DNA of 64,000 nt, from assembly GCA_963718755.1 (NCBI GenBank), contig OY970376.1:372001-436000 (forward strand), read 5' to 3'. Within the stretch, counting starts at the first letter, position 1, and each line of letters begins with the position of its first letter. This DNA is from VRUE01 sp963718755 (GTDB taxonomy: Bacteria; Actinomycetota; Thermoleophilia; Solirubrobacterales; 70-9). Of the stretch, positions 23,478-31,483 are shown one piece after another. The notes beneath the pieces are model-generated. The model was not told the DNA's origin and made no database searches. It saw nothing but the letters and a program-made list of their open reading frames with translations. The translations under genes were made by a program, and so were the position numbers.

Positions 23478-24709
23478 CAGACGCTCACCAGCAGGCCCGT
23501 CACGTAGAGCGCCGCGATGCCGGCGAGGATGCCGGCGACCGAGAGCGGGTGCAGGAAGCGGCCGTCCTCGTCGCGCATCGAGGGGGCGATCTGGACGACG
23601 ACGCGGACGATCGCGCCGACGCCGACGCCGAACAGCAGCGCCGCCAGGCTCGGGTCGAAGGCGGCCGCGCCGATCCAGGCGCCGAGCACCGCCGGCGCGC
23701 CGGCGAGCAGGCCGAGGCCGAGCAGGTGGCCGAGGCCCGGCCGCACGCTGGCCGCCCCACCACCTCCGCCGCGCAACGGCGCCACGATCGCCAGGCCCTC
23801 GGTCGTGTTGTGGATCGCGAAGCCGACGACCAGGAAGGCGCCCAGGGCAAGCGCGCCGGTCGCGTAGGCGGAGCCGATCGCCAGCCCCTCGCCGAGGTTG
23901 TGCAGGCCGATCCCCAGCGCGACGAGAAAGGCCAGATAGAGACCGCCACCCGCTGCCCCGGCAGCGCCGGCCGCACGCTCGCCACGCTGGCGCAGGAAGG
24001 CGTCGACCGCTGCCAGGAGCAGGTAGGCGACCGCCGCCCCGACGAAGACGAGGGCGCTGCCGCCGAAGACAGCCGGCGCCTCGGCGGCGATCTCGAGCCC
24101 CTCCAGCCCGGCGTCGATGGCGAGGAAGGCGAGCAAGCCAACCGTGAAGGCGATCAGGGCGCCGACCCAGCGCGCGTCGATCCGCCTCACGAAGGGCAGC
24201 CAGAGCATGCCGAGGCAGACCGGGATGACGCCGACGTAGATGCCGAGCAGGGCCATCAGGCCGTAGAAGTCGAGGTCGGCTTCCGGCGTTTCGGCAGCGA
24301 CCGGGACCGCGGCGTCGACCGTGCCGCCGGTCGAGGTGAGGACGAAGATCTCATACGCCTCCCCCTCGATCCACGGGTAGGAGATGCGCAGCGTGGTCGA
24401 GCCGAGGCGCGCGACCTCGCGTCCGCCGTCGGCGCTGAACGGGGCGAAGCCGTCGTTGACCGCGACCTGCGCGACTTCGACCGCGTCGGGCCCGTCGTTG
24501 CGCAGGGTGAGCTCGATCGTGCCCGGGTGCAACACGGTTCGCTCGACGGTCAGCTCCTCGACCGGCGGGCCGGTGCGCTCCCCCAGGCCGGGTCCGCCCA
24601 GGAGGGCAAAGGCGCCGATCGCCGCCGCGATCAAGGCCAGCGGGATCAGACCGAGGGCCCAAGCGGGCAGACCGCCGCCGGCCCGCTCGGCGCGCGCCGA
24701 CGCCTCCAT
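23477..24709 (-). CDS. ZIP-family metal transporter with N-terminal exported domain
   Basis: 410 residues. After a first membrane helix (residues about 15-38) comes a beta-rich exported domain of about 100 residues (VERTVLHPGTIELTLRNDG through EGEAYEIFVL). The ZIP core follows, with the signature helices LGIGLHNLGEGLAIG and VGFAIHNTTEGLAIV carrying the metal-binding H, N and E residues. ZIP proteins move zinc, iron or manganese into the cytoplasm. The extra exported domain is unusual for the family and could bind or hand over metal. The gene overlaps both neighbours by single-base TGATG junctions. Confidence 0.9.
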   Translation of the reverse strand: MEASARAERAGGGLPAWALGLIPLALIAAAIGAFALLGGPGLGERTGPPVEELTVERTVLHPGTIELTLRNDGPDAVEVAQVAVNDGFAPFSADGGREVARLGSTTLRISYPWIEGEAYEIFVLTSTGGTVDAAVPVAAETPEADLDFYGLMALLGIYVGVIPVCLGMLWLPFVRRIDARWVGALIAFTVGLLAFLAIDAGLEGLEIAAEAPAVFGGSALVFVGAAVAYLLLAAVDAFLRQRGERAAGAAGAAGGGLYLAFLVALGIGLHNLGEGLAIGSAYATGALALGAFLVVGFAIHNTTEGLAIVAPLRGGGGGAASVRPGLGHLLGLGLLAGAPAVLGAWIGAAAFDPSLAALLFGVGVGAIVRVVVQIAPSMRDEDGRFLHPLSVAGILAGIAALYVTGLLVSV

Positions 24710-25854
24710 CAGGCCGATCCCCCGTTGCCGCCCCAGGGCAGCTTGCAGTACGCCGCGGCCGCGGCCGCGGCGCTCAGCTTCGAGGGGTCGCCGACGCGGA
24801 AGAAGCCGGTCCAGCCGAGCTCGGCGAACTCGCTGACGTGGGCGTGGAACATGTAGTCGCCGTCGAAGGGGAACTTCAGCTCGAGGACGGAGCGCTGCCC
24901 CTGCCCCTGCACGATCGTGTCGGTGTACTCGCTCGGCTCCAGCGAGGTTCCGGTCGGATAGCTCTGGAAGAAGTTGGCGTGGACGTGGAAGGAGTTGAGC
25001 GGGTCGTACTCGAGCACGTTGACCAGGTAGATCCGCGTCAGCTCGTCGCGCTTGACCGCGATCGGCTCGTTTATGTAGTGGAAGCCGACGGTGTTGACGG
25101 CATAGACCTCGTTGGCGAGGTCGAAGTTGGTGTCGAAGCCGTTCATCACCATCACCATCTCGTCGGCTTCCGGCCGCCCCTTCTTCGGGTCGACGATGAA
25201 GGCGCCATAGAGGCCGCGGGCGATGTGGGAGGCCAGCGGCATAACGTGGCAGTGGTAGAGGTGGAGGCCGAAGGGCTCGGCCTCGAATTCGTAGGAGAAG
25301 CTCTCACCCGGTTCGATCTGGCCGCCGCCCTGCTGCTCGCCGATCCCCGGCATGCCGTCCATCTGCGCCGGGTGGATGCCGTGGAAGTGGATCGTGTGCG
25401 GATGGTTGGAGGAGTTGACGAGGTTGATCCGCAGCTTCTCGCCCTCGCGGGCGCGCAGGGTCGGCCCCGGCACGCGGCCGTTGTAGGTCCACGCCTCGTA
25501 CTTGACCCCGGGCGCCACTTCGATCTCCTTGTCCTGGGCGACGAGCGTCCATTCGCGCAGCAGCCGCCCGCTGGCCAGCCGCCGGGTCTTGCCCCAGTCG
25601 AAGTCGCGCAGCAGCTCGGTTGGGTCGAAGCCGTTTGCCCGGTGGTTGACGCTGCGACCCGGCGCGAAGGCAGCATGGGCGAAGCGGCCGTGGCCAGCGT
25701 GCCCCGCCGCGGCGCCGTTCCCCATGCCGGGCGCCGCCAGGGCGGACTCGCCTCCCAAGCCGCCGCGCGAGACGAGGCTGTTCAGCCCGGCGGCAGCGGG
25801 AACGGTGGCGGCGGCGCCAAGCAAGGCGCGACGGCTGATGCGGCGGTTGCTCAT
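24709..25854 (-). CDS. Multicopper oxidase, Tat-exported, two-domain type
   Basis: 381 residues from ATG 25854, chosen because the longer in-frame start lies inside the operators. It has a twin-arginine signal NRRISRRALLGAAATV. Copper motifs: HTIHFHGIHPA and LYHCHVMPLASHIARGL in the first domain, and FHVHANFF and YMFHAHVSEFAELGWTGFF in the second. The cysteine of the type-1 site is in domain one (HCH), while the second-domain motif reads HAH. This arrangement resembles two-domain oxidases that act as trimers. Co-transcription with a ZIP transporter and a DtxR-type regulator suggests oxidation of Fe(II), Mn(II) or Cu(I). Confidence 0.9.
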   Translation of the reverse strand: MSNRRISRRALLGAAATVPAAAGLNSLVSRGGLGGESALAAPGMGNGAAAGHAGHGRFAHAAFAPGRSVNHRANGFDPTELLRDFDWGKTRRLASGRLLREWTLVAQDKEIEVAPGVKYEAWTYNGRVPGPTLRAREGEKLRINLVNSSNHPHTIHFHGIHPAQMDGMPGIGEQQGGGQIEPGESFSYEFEAEPFGLHLYHCHVMPLASHIARGLYGAFIVDPKKGRPEADEMVMVMNGFDTNFDLANEVYAVNTVGFHYINEPIAVKRDELTRIYLVNVLEYDPLNSFHVHANFFQSYPTGTSLEPSEYTDTIVQGQGQRSVLELKFPFDGDYMFHAHVSEFAELGWTGFFRVGDPSKLSAAAAAAAYCKLPWGGNGGSA

Positions 25855-25881
25855 CGGCCCCCGCACCGGTAGGTAGCACGG

Positions 25882-25918
25882 TTTTGACTCATCTAAATCT
25901 GATTTTGACACATCAAAA
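25882..25918. promoter_or_regulatory. Tandem DtxR-family operators
   Basis: Two related dyads: TTTTGACACATCAAAA (25903-25918, perfect 6-bp arms) and TTTTGACTCATCTAAA (25882-25897, one mismatch), with centres 21 bp apart. That is two helical turns and suits co-operative binding on one face. They lie 28 bp and more upstream of the oxidase ATG in an operon that encodes a DtxR-family repressor. Confidence 0.7.
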
Positions 25919-25934
25919 CCTTGTTGTGAACCCT

Positions 25935-25981
25935 GCGCGGTCGAGGTTTGGCCCGCTATGCGGCTTAAACCTCGACCGCGC
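25935..25981. repeat. Palindromic repeat, second copy of the 5606 family
   Basis: Perfect 15-bp arms (25935-25949 and 25967-25981) containing GGTCGAGGTTT and its complement, around a 17-nt loop. The arms match those at 5606-5644; the loops differ in sequence but both can form a CCG/CGG inner stem. It sits between the divergent oxidase operon and ygfZ. Confidence 0.78.
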
Positions 25982-26007
25982 GAGCCGAGCCTCCTAGAAT
26001 CGAACCA

Positions 26008-26961
26008 ATGGAATCCTCAACCGCGGTCGAGCTCGACGCCCAGTACCGGCAGCTGCGCGAGGAGTGCGGCCTGCTCGACCGCTCCGAGCGCGGCAAGCTG
26101 CTCATCAGCGGCAGCGAGGCGGCGGACTACCTGCAGGGGCAGCTGACCAACGACGTCGAGGCACTCGCGCCCGGCGATGGCCAGTACGCGGCGTTGCTCG
26201 ACCGCAAGGGCCACATGCAGGCCGACATGCGAGTGCTGCGCCTCTCGCCGGAAGAGATCTGGGTCGACACCGAGCCAGAGGCGCTGGCGGCAGCGCTGCG
26301 CCACCTCGAGATGTACAAGATCGGTCGCGAGGTGGCAATTGCCGACGTTGGTGCCGAGCGAGCGATCCTCTCGCTGATCGGCCCACGCAGCGTCGAGATC
26401 GCCGACACCGCAGCGCTGCCCGAGTACGCCTGCGAAGCGACGACCGCGCACGGAGCCGAGTGCCTGGCCACCGGCACCGCCAGCGGAATCGACCTGATCG
26501 TCAAGGCGGACGAGGCAGAGCGCCTGCGTGACGCCCTCCTCAGCGCCGGCGCGGCAACGGTCGGGCCCGAGGCCGAGGAGATCGTGCGGATCGAGGCCGG
26601 CACCCCCCGCTTCGGGGCCGAGATGGGAACCGAGACGATGCCCGCTGAGGCCGGCATCGTCGAGCGTGCTGTCAGCTTCACCAAGGGCTGCTACATCGGC
26701 CAGGAGCCGGTCGCACGGCTCCACTACAAGGGCAGGCCCAACCGCCACCTGCGCGGGCTACGGCTGAGCGCCCCCGCGCCACCCGGCGCGAGCCTGCGGC
26801 TGGGCGAGAAAGAGGTCGGCAAGATCGGCAGCGCCGGTGTTTCGCCGGCCCGGGGCCCGATCGCGCTGGCGATCGTCCGCCGCGAGGCCGAGCCGGAAGC
26901 GGAGCTGGCCGTAGGTGAAGATGGCGTTACGGCTCGCGTAGTCGACCTGCCGTTCGGCTAG
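26008..26961 (+). CDS. ygfZ: YgfZ-like folate-binding protein (GcvT family)
   Basis: 317 residues of the aminomethyltransferase (GcvT) fold. The diagnostic YgfZ motif KGCYIGQE is at about residue 232, and the upstream ISGSEAADYLQGQLTNDVEAL and LLDRKGHMQADMRVLRL are also typical. YgfZ helps assemble or repair certain Fe-S enzymes in a folate-dependent way. The start is ATG 26008. A lipoprotein gene follows after 11 bp. Confidence 0.92.
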   Translation: MESSTAVELDAQYRQLREECGLLDRSERGKLLISGSEAADYLQGQLTNDVEALAPGDGQYAALLDRKGHMQADMRVLRLSPEEIWVDTEPEALAAALRHLEMYKIGREVAIADVGAERAILSLIGPRSVEIADTAALPEYACEATTAHGAECLATGTASGIDLIVKADEAERLRDALLSAGAATVGPEAEEIVRIEAGTPRFGAEMGTETMPAEAGIVERAVSFTKGCYIGQEPVARLHYKGRPNRHLRGLRLSAPAPPGASLRLGEKEVGKIGSAGVSPARGPIALAIVRREAEPEAELAVGEDGVTARVVDLPFG

Positions 26962-26972
26962 ATTCCGCCCTG

Positions 26973-27491
26973 ATGGGTTGGTGGCGAGGCAGGCGACTGT
27001 TCGCGGCGCCGCGTGCGACCGCGGGCCTGTTGGCGTGCGTGCTTGGCACCGCCGCGCTGATCGGCGCCGGCTGCGGGGCCGAGGAACACGTCAACGACCC
27101 GCGCCCGCAACCGCCGACCCGGGTCAGCGTCGCGATCAGCGAAGACGCGATCACCGTGCAACCACGGCGTATTGCGATCGGTCCCGAACCGACCCAGCAG
27201 ATCCCGCAGAACGTGCACGTCGAGCAGCCGCAGGTCCGCTCCAAGGCGCCGCTCAACGTCGTCCTCGTTGCCGCCAACCTGACCGACGTCGACTCCCGCC
27301 TCGAGCTGCGCGGTGTAGGCAAAGACTTCAGCTCCAAGCCGCTCTACGCCAACTCCAACGTCACCCTGCCGACGATCCTCCCCACCGGGGTCTACATGGT
27401 GAGCGCCGCCGACATCCCCGGCGCCAAACCGGCCAGGCTCGTCGTCGGCTCGTTCCGCTCGTCGTCCGAGAACGACGTGCTCCTTCCGTAA
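26973..27491 (+). CDS. Putative lipoprotein, unknown function
   Basis: 172 residues. Signal peptide with TAGLLACVLGTAALIGAGC, the lipobox cysteine being residue 34. The mature part is a beta-rich domain (RVSVAISEDAITVQPRRIAIG, APLNVVLVAANLTDVDSRLELRG, VTLPTILPTGVYMVSAADIPG), reminiscent of small surface beta-sandwich proteins. No family is recognised. It may be co-transcribed with ygfZ; rmuC starts 47 bp downstream. Confidence 0.78.
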   Translation: MGWWRGRRLFAAPRATAGLLACVLGTAALIGAGCGAEEHVNDPRPQPPTRVSVAISEDAITVQPRRIAIGPEPTQQIPQNVHVEQPQVRSKAPLNVVLVAANLTDVDSRLELRGVGKDFSSKPLYANSNVTLPTILPTGVYMVSAADIPGAKPARLVVGSFRSSSENDVLLP

Positions 27492-27537
27492 AAACAGCGG
27501 CGATTCGGCGTCTGACTCGACCGTCACCATCGGTTAG

Positions 27538-28713
27538 GTGACTGTCGTACTGGCAATTGCAGTGGTCCTGCTCGCCGCGGGGCTCCTCTACACGATCCTC
27601 TCCCGCCCCCGCGAGGAGATGACGGAGGCTCCCGATCTCGGCCCGGCGATCCAGGCGGCGACCTCGAAGGCCGTCGCCGATCTGCAGCGGATGAATGAGG
27701 AGTCGCGCAAGGTCGATGCCCAGGCGGCGGAGGCGACTCTGGACAAGCGCCAGGCGGAGATCAAAGCCCTCGCCGAGCGGATCGCCAAGGGCCAGGAGAA
27801 GATCGAGAAAGAGGTGCAGCGGCGCGGCGAGACCGACCTGCAGACCCGCACCCTGCTCGAGCAGATGGGGCAGACGGTCGGCAACCTCAACTCCGAGACC
27901 GCCGGCCTGAAGAAGGCGCTGCGCCAGCCGCAGACGCGCGGCCAGTGGGGCGAGCTGCAGCTGCGGCGCTGCGTCGAGATCGCCGGCATGACCGAGCACG
28001 TCGACTTCGAGCTGCAGGAGACGATCCACACCGAAGACGGCCGGCTGCGACCCGACGCCCGTTTCCTGCTGCCGGAGGGACGTACCTTCGTCGCCGACTC
28101 GAAGGTCCCGCTCGACGCCTTCCTCGACGCCCAGGAGGCCGAGGTCGAAGCCGACCGGCTGATCCAGCTCGAGCGCCACGCGAAGCAGGCGCGCGAGCAC
28201 ATCCGCGCTCTCAGCTCCAAGGACTACCAGGGCCAGTTCAAGGCCGGCGAGATGCCCGACCTCGTGCTCTGCTTCATCCCCAACGAGCCGGCGATGCACG
28301 CCGCCTTCGCCGCCGACCCAACCCTCTTCGACTACGCGCTGGAGCGCAACGTCCTCGTCGTCAGCCCGACCTCGCTGATCGGCCTGCTGCGCACGATGGA
28401 GCTGGGCTGGCGCCAGGAGCGGATGGTCGCCGAGGCGGCGGAGATCGCCGAGGCGGCAACGACGCTGCACGGGCGCTTTTCCAAGTTCATCAAGGACTTC
28501 GACACGATGGGCAAGCGCCTCTCCTCCGCCACCGGCGCCTACAACTCCGCCGTCGCCTCGATGGAGGGAAGACTGCTGCCCCAGCTGCGCAAGGTGGAGG
28601 AGCTCGGCATCGCCCCCGGCAAGGAGATCGAGCCGCCCGAACCAGCCGAGATCACCGTCCGGGAGATAACGGCCCCCGAGTTGCGCGAGGCCGATACCCC
28701 CGTGCTTGACTAG
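27538..28713 (+). CDS. rmuC: DNA recombination protein RmuC
   Basis: 391 residues from GTG 27538. An N-terminal membrane helix (VVLAIAVVLLAAGLLYTIL) is followed by a long coiled coil (about residues 35-120). The RmuC nuclease-like domain opens with TRGQWGELQLRRCVE and continues with RPDARFLLPEGRTFVADSKVPLDAF and VLCFIPNEPAMHAAF. RmuC is linked to control of inversions and recombination at repeats. The start codon is supported by the membrane anchor. Confidence 0.93.
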   Translation: MTVVLAIAVVLLAAGLLYTILSRPREEMTEAPDLGPAIQAATSKAVADLQRMNEESRKVDAQAAEATLDKRQAEIKALAERIAKGQEKIEKEVQRRGETDLQTRTLLEQMGQTVGNLNSETAGLKKALRQPQTRGQWGELQLRRCVEIAGMTEHVDFELQETIHTEDGRLRPDARFLLPEGRTFVADSKVPLDAFLDAQEAEVEADRLIQLERHAKQAREHIRALSSKDYQGQFKAGEMPDLVLCFIPNEPAMHAAFAADPTLFDYALERNVLVVSPTSLIGLLRTMELGWRQERMVAEAAEIAEAATTLHGRFSKFIKDFDTMGKRLSSATGAYNSAVASMEGRLLPQLRKVEELGIAPGKEIEPPEPAEITVREITAPELREADTPVLD

Positions 28714-28752
28714 GATTCGCCGCCCGTCCCAAACGATCCGCGGAGGAGCCAG

Positions 28753-30015
28753 TTGGCCGTCGACACGAGCGCAGTTGCGAAGTTGGATGTGGAGCCAGGA
28801 ACGCTGCCGGAGACGATGGCGGCGTGGGTGATCCGCGAGGAGCGCGAGGGCGAGCCCAATGACGCCTTCCAGCTCGAGCAGATCGAGGTGCCCGAGCCAG
28901 GGCCCTTCGAGGTGGTCGTGCGGGTGATGGCCGCAGGGGTCAACTTCAACAACGTCTGGGCGGCGCTGGGCAAACCGGTCTCGGTCTTCGGCTACGGCGA
29001 CCATCCCGAGTACGGCCACCACATCGGCGGCTCCGACGCCTCCGGCATCGTCTGGAAAATCGGCGAGGGAGTCACCCGCTGGAAGCCCGGCGACGAGGTC
29101 GTGGTCCACTGCAACCAGGCCTCCTACGAGGATGTCGAGGTGCACGGGCTCGACCCGCTTGCGGCGCCGAGCCAGCGGATCTGGGGCTACGAGACGACCT
29201 GGGGCTCGTTCGCCCAGTTCACCAAAGTGCAGGCGCAGCAGCTCCTCCCCCGCCCCGAGAACCTCTCTTGGGTCGACTCCTCCGCCTACGGCCTCACCTA
29301 CTTCACCGCCTACCGGATGCTGATCGACCAGTGCAAGCTGCAACCGGGCCACAACGTCTTGATCTGGGGCGCCGCCGGTGGGCTCGGCGTCTTCGCCGTG
29401 CAGCTCTGCAAAGCCGCCGGCGCCAACGCGGTCGGCGTCGTCTCCTCCGACGAGAAGGGCGAGTTGGTCAAGCAGCTCGGCGCGGTCGACTACATCAACC
29501 GGGCCGAGTTCGGCGAGATGATGCGAACGCCGGAGAACCTCGCCGACAAGGCAGCCGACAAGGAGCGCTTCAAGGCCTCGCGCGGCTTCGCCAAGCGGGT
29601 CAAAGAGATCCTCGGCGACGCGCCCGACATCGTCTTCGAGCACGTCGGTCAGGCGACCTTCCCGACCTCGGTCTTCACCGTCAAGCCGTTCGGCAAAGTC
29701 GTCATCTGCGGCGCCACCTCGGGCTACCAGCTCGACTTCGACGTGCGCTACCTGTGGATGAAGCAGAAGCAGATCATCGGCTCGCACTTCGCCAACGCCT
29801 ATGAGTGCATGCGCGCCAACCAGCTGATGGCCGAGGGCAAGGTCCGCCCGGTGATCTCGCAGACGATGGGCTTCGACGGCGTCGCGGAGGCGCACCAGCT
29901 GATGCACGAAAACAAGCACCTCGGCAAGATCGCGATCCTGGTCGGTGCCGAGTCCGAGGACGAGGGCAAGAACGAGGACGGCCCCGGCGCGATCCGGGCC
30001 GAGGTGGGAGCTTAG
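28753..30015 (+). CDS. ccr: Crotonyl-CoA carboxylase/reductase
   Basis: 420 residues from TTG 28753, with GGAGGAG 5 bp upstream. It is a medium-chain dehydrogenase/reductase. Its CCR-specific blocks are VNFNNVWAALGKPVSVFGY, RIWGYETTWGSFAQFTKVQ, WGAAGGLGVFAVQLCKAAGA and KQKQIIGSHFANAYEC. The histidine in GSHFA corresponds to the CO2-binding histidine described for the Kitasatospora enzyme. It reductively carboxylates crotonyl-CoA to ethylmalonyl-CoA with NADPH. A mutase that would use the product is encoded 1.5 kb downstream, which supports an ethylmalonyl-CoA pathway or supply of extender units. Confidence 0.95.
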   Translation: MAVDTSAVAKLDVEPGTLPETMAAWVIREEREGEPNDAFQLEQIEVPEPGPFEVVVRVMAAGVNFNNVWAALGKPVSVFGYGDHPEYGHHIGGSDASGIVWKIGEGVTRWKPGDEVVVHCNQASYEDVEVHGLDPLAAPSQRIWGYETTWGSFAQFTKVQAQQLLPRPENLSWVDSSAYGLTYFTAYRMLIDQCKLQPGHNVLIWGAAGGLGVFAVQLCKAAGANAVGVVSSDEKGELVKQLGAVDYINRAEFGEMMRTPENLADKAADKERFKASRGFAKRVKEILGDAPDIVFEHVGQATFPTSVFTVKPFGKVVICGATSGYQLDFDVRYLWMKQKQIIGSHFANAYECMRANQLMAEGKVRPVISQTMGFDGVAEAHQLMHENKHLGKIAILVGAESEDEGKNEDGPGAIRAEVGA

Positions 30016-30017
30016 AT

Positions 30018-30308
30018 ATGGAGGTCTGCACGCTCGATTGGCACATCGCCCCCTTCAGGGCCGACCGCTGGCTCGACCTCTGGGAACCGGCGGCGGCGCG
30101 GATGCCCGCCTTCGGCGCCAAGAGCTGGTCGCTGACCCGCTCGATCGACGATCCGCTGGCCTTCCAACAGGCCTCGATCTGGGAGAACCGCTCGGACTTC
30201 GAACGCTACTGGTACTCGGAGGAGATCGAGACCGCGCGCGCCGCGATCATCGACCTCCACGACCTGCCGATCCTCCCCGCCTGGCACACGCTCCTCGCCG
30301 CCGAGTAG
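30018..30308 (+). CDS. Small protein, ABM/dimeric-barrel-like, unknown
   Basis: 96 residues from ATG 30018, 3 bp after the ccr stop, so almost certainly co-transcribed. The pattern CTLDWHIAPFRADRWLDLWEPAA, WSLTRSIDDPLAFQQASIWENRSDFERYWYSEEI resembles the dimeric alpha/beta-barrel (ABM) fold, with tryptophans and WENRSDFERYW typical of such monomers. An accessory role beside Ccr is inferred only from position. Confidence 0.7.
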   Translation: MEVCTLDWHIAPFRADRWLDLWEPAAARMPAFGAKSWSLTRSIDDPLAFQQASIWENRSDFERYWYSEEIETARAAIIDLHDLPILPAWHTLLAAE

Positions 30309-30316
30309 CGCCGGCC

Positions 30317-30610
30317 CTAGGCACGCTCGAGCGGCGCCAAGGTCAAGCCCGCGGAGCTGAGCTGCTCCCAGTAATGCTCGGCGGGCTCGCGGGCACCCGA
30401 CCAGACGATCGCCTGGCCGCTGCCGTGGATCGTCTCGGCGATCTCATGCCCACGGGCAACGCTCACCCCCGGCAAAACCCGGGCCAAGGTCTCGGCGACG
30501 TGGTCGAAGGTGTTGTGGTTGTCGTTGCGGACGATCACGCGCCACTCACCACCGAGGCCCGCACCGGGGCCAGCCTCGCGAGGTTTCTCAATCGTCGTAG
30601 TCATCGCCAC
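30317..30610 (-). CDS. clpS: ClpS-family protease adaptor
   Basis: 97 residues. The ClpS fold is readable in WRVIVRNDNHNTFDHVAETLARVLPGVS, then IAETIHGSGQAIVWSG and EPAEHYWEQLSSAGLTL. ClpS hands N-end-rule substrates to ClpA/ClpC. It is shorter than many family members at the N-terminus, and the usual aspartate pair after the first strand reads NDN. No clp gene is adjacent. Convergent with the ccr operon. Confidence 0.85.
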   Translation of the reverse strand: MAMTTTIEKPREAGPGAGLGGEWRVIVRNDNHNTFDHVAETLARVLPGVSVARGHEIAETIHGSGQAIVWSGAREPAEHYWEQLSSAGLTLAPLERA

Positions 30611-30641
30611 ATTATCCGCCAGGGGGTGGATGTGACCGGCG

Positions 30642-31337
30642 CTAGAAAGGGCTTGGAACTCGTACCACTATGTCGTCGAAGCTGCCCATCGTCCCCTTGG
30701 CATTCCCCATCGCCCCGAGCGAGAAGCCGGCGGTGCGGCCCTGCAGCTCACCCGAAGCCGAATCGGTGACGTCGGCGACCAGCTGCCTGCCGACAAAGGC
30801 AAGGACATGGCATTTGCCTTTCTCCGGGCCTTTGGTCAGGTTGAAGGCCTGCAAGCGGATCTGGTTTGCCTGGTTCAGACCCTTCGCCGTGATCCCCCGC
30901 TCGACGTGCAGGTAGGTGATTTTGCCGTCGGCGCTGATGCGGCGCAGCTGCGCCTTGCGCTGCAGCGGGAAGACAGCGACCTGGTAGCGGGCGCCCTGCG
31001 CGCCGGCACGCAGGTTGACCGCCAGGAACGCTTGGCGCTGCGCTGCTTTCGGGGTGCCCTCGAGCACGCGCCCGGTCACGGCGACTTCAAGGTCCCGCCC
31101 GATCACCGGCGTCCGGTAAGCGCACTCCTTGGTCGCCTTGCCGACGACGATGCGGAAGGCGTTATCGGAGCCGCCCCGACCGCAGCGATCGCCGCTCAGC
31201 TTGACGACCTGCGCCCGCTGGTCCTTCGACTCCATGCTGTTGCGGTAGACGCCGATCAGGGCAGCGCCGGCGCTCGCGGCGATTGCCGTGACGGCCAAGA
31301 GAGCGGCAATCGAAATGGCTGCAATGCGTGACTTCAT
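30642..31337 (-). CDS. Secreted protein of unknown function
   Basis: 231 residues with a signal peptide (IAAISIAALLAVTAIAASAGA). The mature part has four cysteines and beta-strand rich sequence (DLEVAVTGRVLEGTPKAAQRQAFLAVNLR, YQVAVFPLQRKAQLRRISADG, NQIRLQAFNLTKG, GFSLGAMGNAKGTMGSFDDIVVRV). The last segment is like the closing strands of LamG/concanavalin-type domains. No enzyme motif is seen. It is convergent with clpS only by strand; both read leftward with 31 bp between. Confidence 0.75.
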   Translation of the reverse strand: MKSRIAAISIAALLAVTAIAASAGAALIGVYRNSMESKDQRAQVVKLSGDRCGRGGSDNAFRIVVGKATKECAYRTPVIGRDLEVAVTGRVLEGTPKAAQRQAFLAVNLRAGAQGARYQVAVFPLQRKAQLRRISADGKITYLHVERGITAKGLNQANQIRLQAFNLTKGPEKGKCHVLAFVGRQLVADVTDSASGELQGRTAGFSLGAMGNAKGTMGSFDDIVVRVPSPF

Positions 31338-31402
31338 CGTCCGAGCAGCCTAAACACGCCCTCGGCGAAAAGATGCGCATTCAAAGCGATGAACGCCTCC
31401 AT

Positions 31403-31463
31403 CCAGGGGGCGTGTCCGAGTTTTTGGGTGCAATGTGACCCATAACCTCGGACACGCCCCTGG
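31403..31463. repeat. Palindromic element near the ecm start (61 bp)
   Basis: Arms CCAGGGGGCGTGTCCGAG (31403-31420) and CTCGGACACGCCCCTGG (31447-31463) pair with one bulged base; inside, TGGGT and ACCCA form a second stem. It lies between the secreted-protein gene and the mutase gene and ends about 20 bp before the mutase ATG. Confidence 0.75.
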
Positions 31464-31483
31464 TGCGGAATATCATCTGGTCG

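Noticed and set aside
27361..29919. A very long open frame antisense to rmuC and ccr, with similar long antisense frames at 331-1992 and 60995-62431.
   Set aside because: High-GC codon bias keeps the opposite frames open. Their proteins are low-complexity and rich in R, A, G, H and D, and the sense-strand genes have clear family motifs.
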